Part shown: one piece after another, positions 10,321 to 21,543 of the stretch
Layout of the letters: the number at the start of each line of letters is the position of its first letter
Numbering within the stretch: the first letter of the stretch is position 1
From: Arctopsyche grandis
Lineage: Eukaryota > Arthropoda > Insecta > Trichoptera > Hydropsychidae
NCBI RefSeq assembly: GCF_051622035.1
Contig: NC_135360.1
Span: forward strand, 11,212,001 to 11,276,000
DNA: 64,000 nucleotides
Direction: 5' to 3'
The notes under the pieces: generated by a model
The model's database searches: none
Told to the model about the DNA's origin: nothing
What the model saw: the letters and a program-made list of their open reading frames with translations, nothing else
Translations under genes and position numbers: made by a program

Positions 10321-12191
10321 TAAATAAGCTAACTAGGCTGAAGCCTAGGGCCTTAAAATCCAGGGGGCCTCCTGTCAAGGTGTATATTCAAAGGCGAAAA
10401 CACATTCAAAGGCCGGAAAAGAAACCCAGTAGGTCCGGACTAGGAATTCAAATATCGGTACTGCCGGTATTACGAAATAGACTATCAGTAGTTACAGATG
10501 TTAATTTCTATTTTATGTTAGTCGAATTGGTTTGAATTCAGAAGAAGTCGTTGTAACTGCTAGTTTGTATGAATTATTAAAAAAATCAGTCTACACTTGT
10601 TTGACCTGCTATTCAAAGGAGCCACTAAGTGGGAGATGCTGATTGTATTGGATCCATAACAACAATGTAGCAGTGGCGTAGCATCTGCATCTGCAAAATA
10701 ATATGAATATACCGGTAGGAGGGGGTGTTTAAATATTTTACGAGGGGCGCCTGAAATTCATGCTAGGCCACTGCAATGACGTTAGATACATTGGCAAACT
10801 CTAACAGGAGATGATCGATTTGGATTTAATTTTCAGCCAGCAGCGTATATAAATCGAATAATTACTCGACTCCAGCCAGGTTTTGAACCCTTGGTCTCTC
10901 TACTGGTAAACTGTTTTATAACTTGTATAAACTGATCTATAATCTTATATATGTATTTTTATTTTCATATGATATTATTTTAATCGGAAAAAAATCGTAA
11001 AAGCTCTCATCCTCGTTTTCAGAATTTACACCTACAAAGAATAATAAATTGTTTTATTGCAGTGTCCGAGTACCGGATATCCATTCTTTTACCAACTAAT
11101 TTATAAATTTTTACGTCCTATATGGGCCACAGTGAAAAAAAACTCAATAGTCCTCATGCTATTGTTTAACCTAATATGTGTCACTCTAGGTTAAACCGGC
11201 CCTAGAAAATATCCCGTGTACGTATCTGATAGATCTATGTACATATGTTATTTATACAAATAAATGACCTTTAATAAAATAGCCATCATGACTTTTCCAA
11301 CAGCCTATTAAAAATGAAGTGAAGTTTCGCTGAATAATAGTTTAAAAAGAGGTTAGTGTGGGAGTGCACCTTTTAATACTCGTTAGGGTTAAACAGGGCT
11401 TAATGAAGAATACGAATATAAATAATAAATTCTGGTGGTGGAATATGTAGACGATAGGTATCGATCAAAGTAAAACAAACAAAATTTTGTTCGTAAACCT
11501 TCTCGTAAATACAAGCAATATTGAAGGATTCTTTGAAAAGATATCAACGCGTTTGATTAAATTTTCGCTGATGTTTTCAACTTTTTCCTCGAAAAATTCA
11601 CATTGCCGATATATAAATGTAATATTTCCAAGAAAGCACTAATCTTGATTCCCAACAAGGAGTATAGTTAGTACTTGCTTATCAGATGAAGAAATTTCAT
11701 GGAAAATGTACATTTTCCGCAAAACGAGCTAGATTTAGACGGGTGAGCAACCTTGTCGACTTACGTGACGAAAGTATTACGAATTTGCCATAATTTTGAT
11801 GGCGATAATGAACGACAAAAAAACAACATACTTTTTTTCATCTCAGTCTAACGAACTTTGATGTACATTTTAAGATGTACAACAATGGATTAATTGTGTA
11901 TTTAAGATAAAAAATTATATATTTTCCAATTTATCAGCAAAGTTGTTTTCAATTAATTAAATATTGATTGACATAGAAAAATCTAGGCATATTGGATAGA
12001 CTAGTGGGATTTTTCAGTGTAAGAAAATTAATCCGTACTTCCAATTATGATCTTCTCCGTGAACGAGATTAACTTGATACGTTATTAATATCATATTGTA
12101 AGTTAATTTAAAGCCTGTGCCAATTATGGTAACAGCCGGTTAATGACAGTGGAAAATGTGAACATTTTCCGATAAATTGGAGGAGCTACAA
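10321..12191. other. Intergenic DNA with repeat debris
   Basis: No supportable gene is present. It contains the small hAT-like element at 10671-10773. A weak tRNA-like B box on the minus strand lies near 10880. The rest is AT-rich and unrecognised. Confidence 0.6.
10671..10773. mobile_element. Very short hAT-like MITE (CAGTGGCGTAGC ends)
   Basis: It starts CAGTGGCGTAGCAT and ends ATGCTAGGCCACTG, with 103 bp between the limits. The 8-bp flanks CAATGTAG (10663-10670) and CAATGACG (10774-10781) agree at 6 of 8 positions, as expected of an ageing 8-bp hAT duplication. It has the same end type as 12192-13270. Confidence 0.65.
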
Positions 12192-13270
12192 CAGTGGCGT
12201 AGCTAAGAATTTCGGGCCATTACGGGCCCGTGATTTTTAAAAATATGAGATGAAATAATTCAAATTGTTTGTTGATACATATTTACATAGGACTATTAGT
12301 ATAATAGTTATACAAAAAATAATTTTTAAAAATAAGCTCACCGATTTTAAACATTCATCTTTCTCTATTTAAGACTTGCAAAACTTTCTGATGAGTCTCG
12401 TGTATATACATACATATGTGCCCATGATTGTGAGAGTGATCTTAGTCAGGAAAAAAAATTAATCGATTTTATTGTTTAATATCTATTATATTGTAATATG
12501 TAATTGATTTTTTTTCTTGACTTAGACCACTTTCGTAATTATGGGCACATAAGTCTTTTTTTTAATAACTGCGTTATTTATTTAAGTTTGTTTTGTGACA
12601 TTACAGGAATCCCTAATGCGCCACAATATTCGAAAATATAATAAAGAAGAGAAAAAAAATATAAAGAAAAAATACATTAAAAACAATGGCATTAATAATA
12701 GTAGATACAATAAAAATATTAAATAAACGGAATACATAATATGGAATGTCTTTGCATTTACAGCCAGCACCAATATATAAGAACCAGCCGTAAATAGAAA
12801 ACATCTCTGAGAGGACCAAATGGAAGAGAGAAAATCAAAATTCCACACATACATCACATAATATTATAAAAAAAGGATGAGCGCAGGCTACCAGACAGAT
12901 AGATTATATCTTCGATAATCTACGCTCACTAAGGTGGAAAATATCACATTCAGGCTCAGCAGCAACGAGATCATTGAGAAGTTGGATATCTCTTGGAATG
13001 GGAGCCATTCGATAAAGAACTGTACGAGCGTTCTTTGATTAATTATCCCACTTGTGACCTTTTCACATTTCTGTATCGAAAAATAAAGGTGAAAATTATA
13101 TTGTACATGTACAAATTTATGACTAGAGTAATTTTTATTACTTTCGAAATTTTTAAGTTGGACAATGTTAAACTACATTGAGTATATATGTATGCATATA
13201 AATTTGGACCCCCTGTCAAGTTGGGCCCTCATGCTTTGCATGACTTTGCTATGAGGTAGCTACGCCACTG
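12192..13270. mobile_element. hAT-like non-autonomous element (CAGTGGCGTAGCTA ends)
   Basis: The inverted ends are CAGTGGCGTAGCTA at 12192 and TAGCTACGCCACTG ending at 13270. The flanking octamers AGCTACAA and GTCTACGA share 5 of 8 bases, so any target duplication is degraded. The interior is AT-rich, has no transposase frame I can recognise, and contains a reverse-oriented LINE tail near 12575-12720. The element looks old. Confidence 0.65.
12575..12720 (-). repeat. LINE 3'-tail fragment, shared with 39615-39830
   Basis: The motif ACAGGAATCCCTAATGCGCCACAA, followed by an A-rich stretch of ATAAA units, closely matches the sequence at 39645-39685. In both places it lies inside a DNA-transposon relic. 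The simplest reading is the 3' end of one retroposon family inserted twice, reading on the minus strand at 39615. The family is not identified. Confidence 0.45.
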
Positions 13271-13544
13271 GTCTACGAGTAATTTTGTACGGCTGCTATT
13301 AATTGAATATTATATTACAATGTAAACTCACTTTAAGCGTAACATCGTCTTCGTCTTTGTATTTAACGCAACTTAATTTAACATTGAATTAAAATAGAAA
13401 ATGGCGACATAAGAAATACACTAACATTGTTTAGCCGTTGTTTTTTTTTCACGACAAAATTAAAACAAAAGAAGTGACTCTTATTTTTCAAACAACGTTT
13501 TTTTTAATATTCTTTTATTTACTTGCACGTTTATTATGCGTAGT

Positions 13545-13671
13545 CTAATAGACGCTTTTTCCAATTTTCATTCCCGAAAAAGAAAATGATTTCAGTACTT
13601 GACCTGAATGCGTATCTAAACCTTGACCTGTGTCTTCTTTTGTTCGTTTTCCACCCCTATTGTCATACCTT
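13545..13671 (-). CDS. Candidate terminal coding exon, product unknown
   Basis: On the minus strand a splice-acceptor motif (ACGTAG|A at 13671, after a T-rich stretch) opens 41 codons and a stop. The peptide is hydrophilic, running from RYDNRGGKRTKEDTGQGLD to a MKIGKSVY end. An AATAAA-type poly(A) signal lies about 35 bases after the stop (near 13513-13520). Base composition here is less AT-rich than its surroundings. I could not find an upstream exon in 13,700-15,450 and do not recognise the family, so this may be the 3' end of a gene whose other exons are distant, or chance. Confidence 0.3.
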
Positions 13672-13699
13672 CTACGTATTTGAAAACAAAAACGATAGT

Positions 13700-15459
13700 A
13701 AATATAATATAAAACATATATACATATATTTACATATGTAGTATTTATAATAAACATCATAGAAAATTTGAATTTCGACGCTGTTATCATATATTATTTT
13801 CTGTAATAAAATTTTCAATTGGATATTAAATCCATATAACGTTTGAATAACTAGATATAATATAATTTCACATTTTCGTGTCAACTATTGAAAAATGTAC
13901 ATGAAAAAATATATAAAAATACATATTGGTCGTTGAACCTTTCCAATTCGTGAAAAACGCTATCGCTAATAGCATAATGTTTGGAAATTTTACATACCTA
14001 TTTGACTACTAAAATATGCGCGATAAATTGAAATGGTTTTATTGGAACTTTATATAATATTTATAATACAAATGTATTTGAAAATTGAACATTAATCTAT
14101 ATATTGTCGAATCATTTTTTCGTTATGTACTCGTTAGTAATCATTGTATATATTGTACGTCATTAAAAATAAACAAAATTGGAAATTGTTGCTTCGGTCA
14201 ATAAATTTTACTTTAAAGGTCATTTTTTGGGTGTTGGCAAAATTATAAAAATATAACGTGTAACAATTGCGATTAATTTACCTGTACACGTCAAGAGGTG
14301 AGCCTATTATTATATAACTCATCATGAGTGCGAGTATATATTAATGATAATGATGTGAATATTTCATATATGTCTGAATTGGTCAAGTATGATTTAAATT
14401 AAATATATGTAAATGTTTTTGCATGAAATTATTCCATAATATATTAAAAAAAAAACAATAATTACTCATATGAAAAATAAAATTTATTTTATAAGTAATG
14501 GGGTTGGAAACACAAAACGCATATTAAAATCATGATTGATGCAATCGTAAATACATCGTTATAAAATATTTTATTAGAATTTTATCTTTTATAGTATACA
14601 TAATAAATTGATTGTAAAATATTGATAATTCAATTAAGTCATATATATTTATGTATGTACATATATACGTAAGATATGAAAAGATTCACATTTGTACAGG
14701 TAGTTCTAATTTGATTAATTGATAACGAATAATTTTCCAGTAATGGATCAAGTGTAATTAATATGAAATGCTAAAATATGATAATGATCATTACGTATAA
14801 TAGATACGTACAGGGCTTAGACGGCATTTTAATTTATTAAATATTTATAAATTTTGTGTTATCGAAAACTGTTGTCAAGGTGAATGTTAATATCGAAAAT
14901 TACTACTTGTGTTGTACATTTATATTTCATTAAACACTTAGTCGATTCTAAATAATTAATGTACTTGTCCTTGTCTCTTACGAAGGATAGCATTTTTATC
15001 GTCTTTATTTGTTATTTATATGATATTGAGCTTAAAAACTAAGAAATAACAGGTAACATATTTTTTAAAGTACAAAATAAATAAATTTAATATTATTTAA
15101 TAAATATACATATATATTTTTTTAATTACATTTTGATTATTCAGAACAAATTTTCACGAATAAATAATTGATATCAGAAAATGGGACAACGAAGAAGCAA
15201 TGCTAAAGGTACGTCAAAAGTAAATACGGTGGGATATGAGCTTGAAATCTAAATATGAAGCCTTTCAATGTTTTCAAACCACTTACTTTTTCCAACTTTG
15301 GAACCAGTGTGTGTACTTACTTATCTATCGAATAATATCGAGTAAAATAAACAAATTACTTTGAGAAATTGTACGATTTCTAATTTGTAAAACTTTTAAT
15401 TTTTGAATAGTCGATTTCTATCAATTTCCAATAAAACGTGTTGTCTCAATTGTCTACCC
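13700..15459. other. AT-rich non-coding stretch
   Basis: I see no gene that can be supported. A short ATG frame at 15181 (MGQRRSNAK) runs directly into a GTACGT donor-like motif, but no matching acceptor or partner exon was found. Confidence 0.55.
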
Positions 15460-16637
15460 CAGCATTTCTCGACTTTTTTTGGACTGTGGCCCCCCTTTGC
15501 GTTTAATATTTTTCTGTCCCTCCCCTTCGATTTTATTTATTTATATCTAGCTCAAATGTTGTTAGTGACATACGGAGATCGCCCCTTTTTTTACAACATC
15601 AAGACGGTTACGAGCTTTTGAGAGGAGATGCATAGCTCGGCTAAATCCAGATTTGACGGGATAAGATGTAGGAAAAGAAGTGAAATATAAACTTGCCTTC
15701 TCCCAAAGCTGTGGAAATACACTCACTATTTCAGTGCTGATCCAAAAATTAGTTTAAATCTTACTTGTGCATTCATTCATTATCAATATCAATTGCATTC
15801 ACACTAAATGGATCAATCACCCAATCTGTAATATTTAGTTTTATAATATCATTTAATCTAACTTGCATATCCTCAAGAAGCTGCTCCAAATGTTCAATAT
15901 ATTATATATGTATGTTTTGATAGTCATCTTGTATTTCATTAGAAATAGTAGCCAATTATGGAAATTGTGTTAACTCGCGTCCTCCGATATTAATTTTGAA
16001 AAGATTGAGCTTTCCAAGAAAAGCAATAATTACATTTTTACACATTATGGGATTACAACAAATTCCAAAAAAATAGCTGATAAATGATATATCGCATTTT
16101 GCACCTACCGTCTCTTCCCCAAATTGGTTGTCACTCATAAAGGACAAAATTCTGTTCCAAAATATAACAACACGATTAAGACAATTACCAACGAACTTAT
16201 GTGTAATAGAAGGCGCTCAAAACCGTCCTTGTTTTCCTCACATATTTTCGAAAAAGGCAATCTCGAAGTGGACTTGATTTAATGAAATTTATTGCTTTTA
16301 TTAAAATACTAAGAGACCCATGTAAACGACTTCCCAACCTTATTTAAAAAATATTTAGCACATCTTTTTTCAGATATGCGATAAATCCTCGATATTTGCC
16401 AACCATTGAAGCAGCCCCATCGGTTGCACAAGCTAGTATATTTTCCGAATTGCAGATGTATATTCTGTGACAAATAAAATATTTAAGCTCTTTTTCGAAA
16501 TTATTTAAATATAAAATTTTATAATTTTATTCAAACTGCTCGTTATGCCTCCCCAAAAGTATAACTTTGGTTTGTGCCTCCCTTGAGAGGGTCTGGGCCT
16601 CCCAAGAGGGCCATGTAGAAAAGGTTGAGAAACATTG
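15460..16637 (-). mobile_element. Decayed hAT element, ZBED5/SCAND3-type transposase
   Basis: The ends are CAGCATTTCTCGAC (15460) and the complement of CAATGTTTCTCAACC (16637), the familiar hAT CAGNGNTTCTCAACC terminus. On the minus strand fragments of a hAT transposase are readable, including a stretch corresponding to the DGAASMVGKYRGF motif near 16385-16440 and a second fragment at 15956-16147. Several stops and frameshifts are present, and the element is a deletion derivative of about 1.2 kb. No clear 8-bp duplication remains. Confidence 0.75.
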
Positions 16638-16830
16638 GTGGAAGATGTCAACTGTGCCTGTTGGCGCGTTTATAAATGGTTGAACATATCTTTATACCAG
16701 TGGCGGCTCGTCCTAATGGGCTGCCGGGCTGCAGCCCCTCCTATAAAATTCTAAAATATATGTTTAATAATACATTTAATATTTTATTTATTAATGATAT
16801 TTTTTTTATTAGTTGGATGGACGAACTATT

Positions 16831-16920
16831 GGGGCCTTCGACAGAGTAAATATTATTTACAATATCACCCATATCCAAAAGGGTGATATTGTAAGTAATG
16901 TTGACCGTTTCGAAGACCCC
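16831..16920. mobile_element. GGGGCCTTCGAC foldback MITE inside hAT copy 1
   Basis: The ends GGGGCCTTCGACAGAG and CGTTTCGAAGACCCC are imperfect inverted repeats. The centre is a near-perfect ACAATATCACCC / GGGTGATATTGT hairpin. The same block occurs in hAT copy 2 (33561-33650), so it was present in their common ancestor. An independent relative with a 3-bp TAT duplication lies at 50474-50571. Confidence 0.7.
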
Positions 16921-17353
16921 ACTAACTTGTATGGTGACAGATGAATTAAAATGTTGCTGTACTGGCTGTAAAGTTTTACAGCGCCGCCCTGAACGCCACG
17001 CAGCCCGGAGTCTCGGAACGAGAAAGAGAAAGAGCTATTTGCAACTGCAGATAGCTCTTTCTCTTTCACTCACTCTGCCGTTTTGGGCTGGATAGTCGGC
17101 AGCCTTCGCCTGTTAAACGACATTCATCTGTCAGTTTGTGTAAGATTTCGCGCGCTTGATCTTACATTTGATTAGTTGAATCGCACGATCACAGCTTTAT
17201 TCGTTTTCGTTACTCTTAATTGGTTGTGTACGAGCCCTCATCAAATCTTCGGTGAGTCGTTTTCATTTCGATAACAGCAAACTTTTTTCAAATCTGTTTA
17301 ATTTTTTCTCGTAATTTTTATTTAAATATATTAAGATTTTTTTTCTTTCAAAA

Positions 17354-17866
17354 ATGGAAGAAAAAAAGAATTCAGTAAAATATTTACAAAATTTGCACTT
17401 TTCGCGACTAGAACTTACCGAAAAAGTCGCTATAAAAGCATTAGGCTGCCTCACGCCCAATTTAATTATTTCACAGCCTGCTACTAGTAGATCCTTTAGT
17501 TACTCGCGAAAATTTAATCCAGACATTTATAAAAAATACAATTGGTTAACGGGATGTACAGAAAAAAACGTGTTATTTTGTTATCCGTGTCTTTTGTTTG
17601 GAGGCGAGTCGCCAGGCGAAGCATCTTGGACGAAAACAGGAGTTATTGACTTAAAACATTTAAACGATAAAATTAAAAAAAAACACGAGGGAAGTGTCGA
17701 ACACTTTAAAAATGTGTGTAATCTCACGATTTTGGGATCGGCTAACATAAAAACCCATTTAAGCGAAGCTTATCGGCGGGAAATAGATAAGCATAACGAA
17801 AACTTTTGTCCTGTTATGACTAAAGAGCGGACCCAGAGCGCGCTGTCCATTGTTCACATGTTGTAA
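17354..17866 (+). pseudogene. hAT transposase N-terminal fragment (TTF-type zinc finger)
   Basis: The first 152 codons read as a zf-TTF/DUF4371-type transposase start: [20 protein letters not shown], then [30 protein letters not shown] and HEGSVEHFKNV. These carry the W, C..C and H residues of the TTF finger. The frame then jumps over a deletion into 3' element sequence and the nested MITE, ending artificially at 17866. The catalytic hAT domain is absent, so the product cannot be a working transposase. It is nearly identical to 33133-32802 on the minus strand. Confidence 0.85.
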
Positions 17867-17953
17867 ATGCATTGTTAAAGGTTTGCCGAACCTTTTTATC
17901 AAAGCATTTACAATAATGGAACAATAGACGGCGCGCTTCCGGTCCTACCTCTA
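17821..17953. mobile_element. Nested MITE with 8-bp TSD GTTATGAC
   Basis: This is a 133-bp foldback whose arms pair over most of their length (AGCGCGCTGTCCATTGTTC against a block ending GCGCGC; TTGTAAATGC in both arms). It is flanked by GTTATGAC at 17813-17820 and 17954-17961. The related hAT copy 2 has the unoccupied site as a single CATGACATGATAG at 32137-32150 (complement), which confirms the boundaries. Confidence 0.88.
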
Positions 17954-18065
17954 GTTATGACATGATAGAACAATTATGGTGACATGTTTTAGACATCTTT
18001 TCAGTGCAGCCCCGCCACTAAAAATTATCACGAGCCGCCACTGCTTTATACTTTATCTATGTACG

Positions 18066-18340
18066 CAGTGCCGACCTTACACCCTATGGCGCCCCCGGGC
18101 AATTTTTTCTAAGCGCCCCTAGAAAATTGTGACAAATTATTTTGTGACATTGTAGACCGGAGATAAGTTTCAATTTCAAATAATCAATTTTCGCCTTTGG
18201 CACTCTAATCTAAAATTTTTTAGGGTCTTTGGCGCCCTAATTTTAAATTTTAAAGCGCCTTCGGTGCATGGAGTGGTGCCCCAACATACTCGGCGCCCTC
18301 GGGCGTCGCCCGACCCAGCCCCCCCCTAAAACCGGCACTG
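18066..18340. mobile_element. hAT MITE (CAGTGCCG ends) with perfect 8-bp TSD
   Basis: The ends are CAGTGCCGACC and CCGGCACTG. The flanking octamer TATGTACG is exactly repeated (18058-18065 and 18341-18348). The interior is a series of GGCGCCC-containing, partly palindromic pieces with no frame. It inserted only 14 bp from the right duplication-flanked edge of the preceding hAT element. Confidence 0.9.
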
Positions 18341-18348
18341 TATGTACG

Positions 18349-19498
18349 TAATAACAATAGATGAAGTTTTGTTTTAAAGGGTGATGCTACTATTCAAAAG
18401 GTTTCCCAGAGTGTGATCCTCCTTGATGTCTGCAAATTTCGTGTTCTCGTGGTCTGGGGTTGAACTGGCCGATTGACGAGGAGGTACAACTGGTGACAGG
18501 GTCTCTCGAAGAAAGCAGACGGTTGAATTGGCTGGTCCGATGGTGGCCAACGGCTCGCTGTGTTCCGGTTACGAAACTTGCTGAAAATGATGGGCTACGA
18601 ATGGTGGCGAAGACCAGGAGTGTTCTCTACTGGTGCCTATGGATGAAGGGAGGGGGTACTGGAAGCAAAAAGTGCTCGAAATGCTCAAAAAGTGGCTGCA
18701 GCAGAATGACCGATACTTTCGTTCTCGGGGTTTCCTCTTTGCCTGGTGGGATACATCTCCCGGCCGGAAGTAGGAGTGCCAACTTAACTATTAGTCATTC
18801 CTATCAGCTGTGTTTGTGAACAAAATAAAGGGCAGCACCACAATCTATAATAAAGTTAAATTGATCAATTCGAAAGTAAACATTTTGAGTTCTTATAATT
18901 TTGAAATAAACCACTGCTGCATATGCAATTGAGCATAAATAAGTGTGTATTGAATTTTGCATAAGTTCATACACAATTTTTATATGTGGTGGTATAGATT
19001 TTTATCAAAAAACGGGCATGAACTTATGCAACCATTTCATTAAAAAAAAGTTTAAATATAATTTATTTCAGTTTTAGTCATATCATATGAATAATATGTT
19101 TATTGTAATAGAAAAATATACATATTCTTAGTTTTTCCTTACACTATATTTAATAAACTAGCAAAAATTTCATTCTGGATAATGGTCACTATAAAAACTT
19201 AATGTGAACTGTCACTGTGTGAAATGTCAAATTCTCGTTGATCAGACGAGAAATTTCTCTGCCTTTTAGTACAATATGTTTATAAAAACTTGGTAGGAAT
19301 ATTATCATTTTCGTTTAAATGTTAATTTTAACTTTGATACGATTATATTTTAATTAGTTTTGTCATAATTTGTCTTATACATATTATAGGTTATGTATGA
19401 TTTTTTTCCAGTACCACTTAGCCGTATATATTTCGTAAGATTGTATAATTCTTTACAGACTTTAAATTAAAACCAGCTAAACTATATCTGAACGCAAA
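18349..19498. other. Unrecognised GC-rich island, then AT-rich upstream region of MTG2
   Basis: Between about 18,400 and 18,840 the sequence is clearly richer in G and C than its surroundings and has a 120-codon open frame (18460-18819) that matches no family I know. It is followed by AATAAAG and AT-rich DNA leading into MTG2. It may be an old element end. I give it no function. Confidence 0.5.
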
Positions 19499-20956
19499 AT
19501 GTTTAATTCATTTGCTAGATTGGTAACCACGACCACTAAAAATCTAATCACAACATCCCGTAAATGTAGTGTGGTTGCACTTAGAAGCAGAAAGCTCAAA
19601 TCTACAGTTAATCCGGTAGGCTTCTAAAAAATAATAACCGTAATAATATATCCAAATACCAAAAAATGTAAATTTAATATTTTTTTCACAGGTAAAATTT
19701 TTTGTCGATAAATTTCGTGTACGTGCGGTGGGTGGAAACGGTGGCGATGGATGTATATCGTTTCTTACCGCTTGGGCAAATGAAAATGGTGGTCCGGATG
19801 GTGGAGACGGTGGTAATGGTGGCCACGTAGTGTTTCAATCCTCGTACGATGTTACAAATCTCAACCATTGCAAATCAGTAGCAGAGTGAGTTTGTGTTCC
19901 AGTTTAATGAACATATTCAACTTTTGATGTCTTTAATTATATAAATTGACTGCTTTTAGAGCCAAGCACGGTGAAAAAGGATCAACAAAAGACTGCACTG
20001 GAAAAAGTGCGGACCACAATATTTTAAAAGTTCCCATTGGAACGGTCATTAGGACTGAAGACGGAAATGTATACACACTGCTTTTTTTATGTAACTTTAA
20101 TTTTACTCTAAAAAACATGATAATTGTTTTAGGTTTTAGCAGATCTCGAGGAGGAGGGATCCATGTTTATTGGTGCACGTGGAGGTGCCGGTGGAAAAGG
20201 AAATGCCTTTTTTAAATCAGATGTACAACAGGCTCCTACTCATGCTGAATACGGTGCAATAGGAGAGTCAATAATTTACATTTTAGAAGTTAAGAGCATG
20301 GCTCACGTTGGACTGGTATTCAATTCCTTACAAAACGATTACATATTTTACGTTAGCAGTGATTCTCATTTATAAATCACATTTCAGTTAGGATTTCCAA
20401 ACGCAGGCAAAAGTACGTTGTTGTGTGCAATATCAAGAGCGCGACCCAAAGTTGCTCCTTATGCTTTTACAACTTTACGCCCTCACATCGGTATGGTTAA
20501 ATATTCAGACCATGAACAAATTGCAGGTAAATAAGAAATAAGTCACTCAATTACTTTAAAAGATACCTATATGACTACACAAATGAAATTTCAGTGGCCG
20601 ATCTTCCCGGTTTGATACCTGGCTCACATAAAAATCACGGATTGGGCATTCAATTTTTGCAACATACGGAACGGTGCTGTTGTCTCATGTACGTTGTGGA
20701 TTTGTCCGTGGAAAAACCTTGGGATCAGTTTAAATCGTTACAATTTGAACTATCACAGTACAGCGAAGAGTTGGTCACACGTCCACGGCTGATCATCGGA
20801 AACAAAATAGACCTACCAGAATCTCAAAGCAATTTGCCGAAATTTCAAAAATATTTTAAAGATATTAAAGTACTGCCAATATCAGCTAAGATGGGTACAA
20901 ATATATCCGATCTTTTAAAGAAGATAAGAGAAATATATGATGAAAGAATTAAGTAG
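19499..20956 (+). CDS. MTG2: MTG2/GTPBP5, mitochondrial Obg-family GTPase
   Basis: Six coding exons join in frame: 19499-19615, 19692-19885, 19960-20068, 20133-20315, 20388-20526 and 20595-20956. They give 367 aa (human MTG2 is about 406). All introns are 65-77 bp with GT-AG ends. The N-terminus is basic and hydroxylated ([16 protein letters not shown]), as for a mitochondrial presequence. The glycine-rich Obg fold follows ([28 protein letters not shown]). The G domain has G1 GFPNAGKST (about residues 203-211), G3 DLPG (250-253), G4 NKID (317-320) and a SAKMG G5 motif. The known family role is late assembly of the mitochondrial large ribosomal subunit. The gene converges on AARS with a foldback element between the two 3' ends. 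I am confident of the family; MTG2 rather than the nuclear Obg paralogue is inferred from length and presequence. Confidence 0.93.
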
Positions 20957-21060
20957 TTTACAATAAGAATGATGCAGTAGTGTTATAATTTGTTGTGTTA
21001 ATATTATATCTATTAATATACGTATTTTCTCAAAGAATTGTGTTTGTGTACGAAACTTAT

Positions 21061-21543
21061 TACATCGGAGCGGAGACTAATCAATTCGAATATGATAATG
21101 ATATTTTTTCTTCGTTTTTTCAGATGGGCGTTTCAAAAATGTGCAATTTTTACATATTTTTTGCTTTTCCGCTCTTTAACTCAATCTAGCGTGCCAAAAG
21201 TGAGTATTGGAATCAATAGTCAGGTGTTTTGTCTATTGATTGTGATTTTTTATTACTTTAAAATACATGTAATTAATTATCTAGCGAATCTTAAGAATTT
21301 TTGTTTTATTTTAAAGCAATAAAAAATCACAATCAATAGAAAAGATATCCAACTATTCATTTCAATACTCATGGTTGGCATAGCAATACTAGATTTTGAG
21401 TTAAAGTCAAAAGTCTTTAAAAATAGCCCATTTTTTTAAACGCCCATATCTCATAAACGAGAAGAAAGCAACAAAAATCATTGTGACATTCGAATTCAAT
21501 GGGTAAAATTTAGAAAAACATTGTATAGTCTGCTCCGTAAATT
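21061..21543. mobile_element. Long foldback element between MTG2 and AARS
   Basis: The arms are inverted copies. The inner part is strongest (AGTATTGGAATCAATAG at about 21202 against its complement ending near 21370, plus TCTATTGATTGTGATTTTTTATT). Outer blocks such as CAGATGGGCGTTTC / AAACGCCCATATCTC and GGAGCGGAGACTA / TAGTCTGCTCC extend it to about 480 bp. No frame is present. It lies in the convergent 3' spacer, so transcripts reading past either gene could include it. Confidence 0.75.

Larger units (their letters stand above)
16698..18043 (+). mobile_element. hAT element, TTF-type family, copy 1, perfect TSD
   Basis: The ends CAGTGGCGGCTCGTCC (16698) and CACGAGCCGCCACTG (ending 18043) are flanked by an exact 8-bp duplication CTTTATAC (16690-16697 and 18044-18051). 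The interior carries the N-terminal part of a transposase, a nested 90-bp foldback (16831-16920) and a nested 133-bp MITE (17821-17953). Relative to copy 2 (32064-33787), the middle of the transposase is deleted after the NEN residues. It is non-autonomous but recently mobile. Confidence 0.93.

Noticed and set aside
10857-10930. tRNA gene or SINE on the minus strand
   Set aside because: There is a GGGTTCAAAACC-like B box, but no acceptable A box at the right distance and no cloverleaf. It was too weak to list.
15181-15208. First exon of a myristoylated protein (MGQRRSNAK followed by a donor)
   Set aside because: It is nine codons long with no matching acceptor or downstream exon. A short ATG before a GTACGT is expected by chance in this much sequence.
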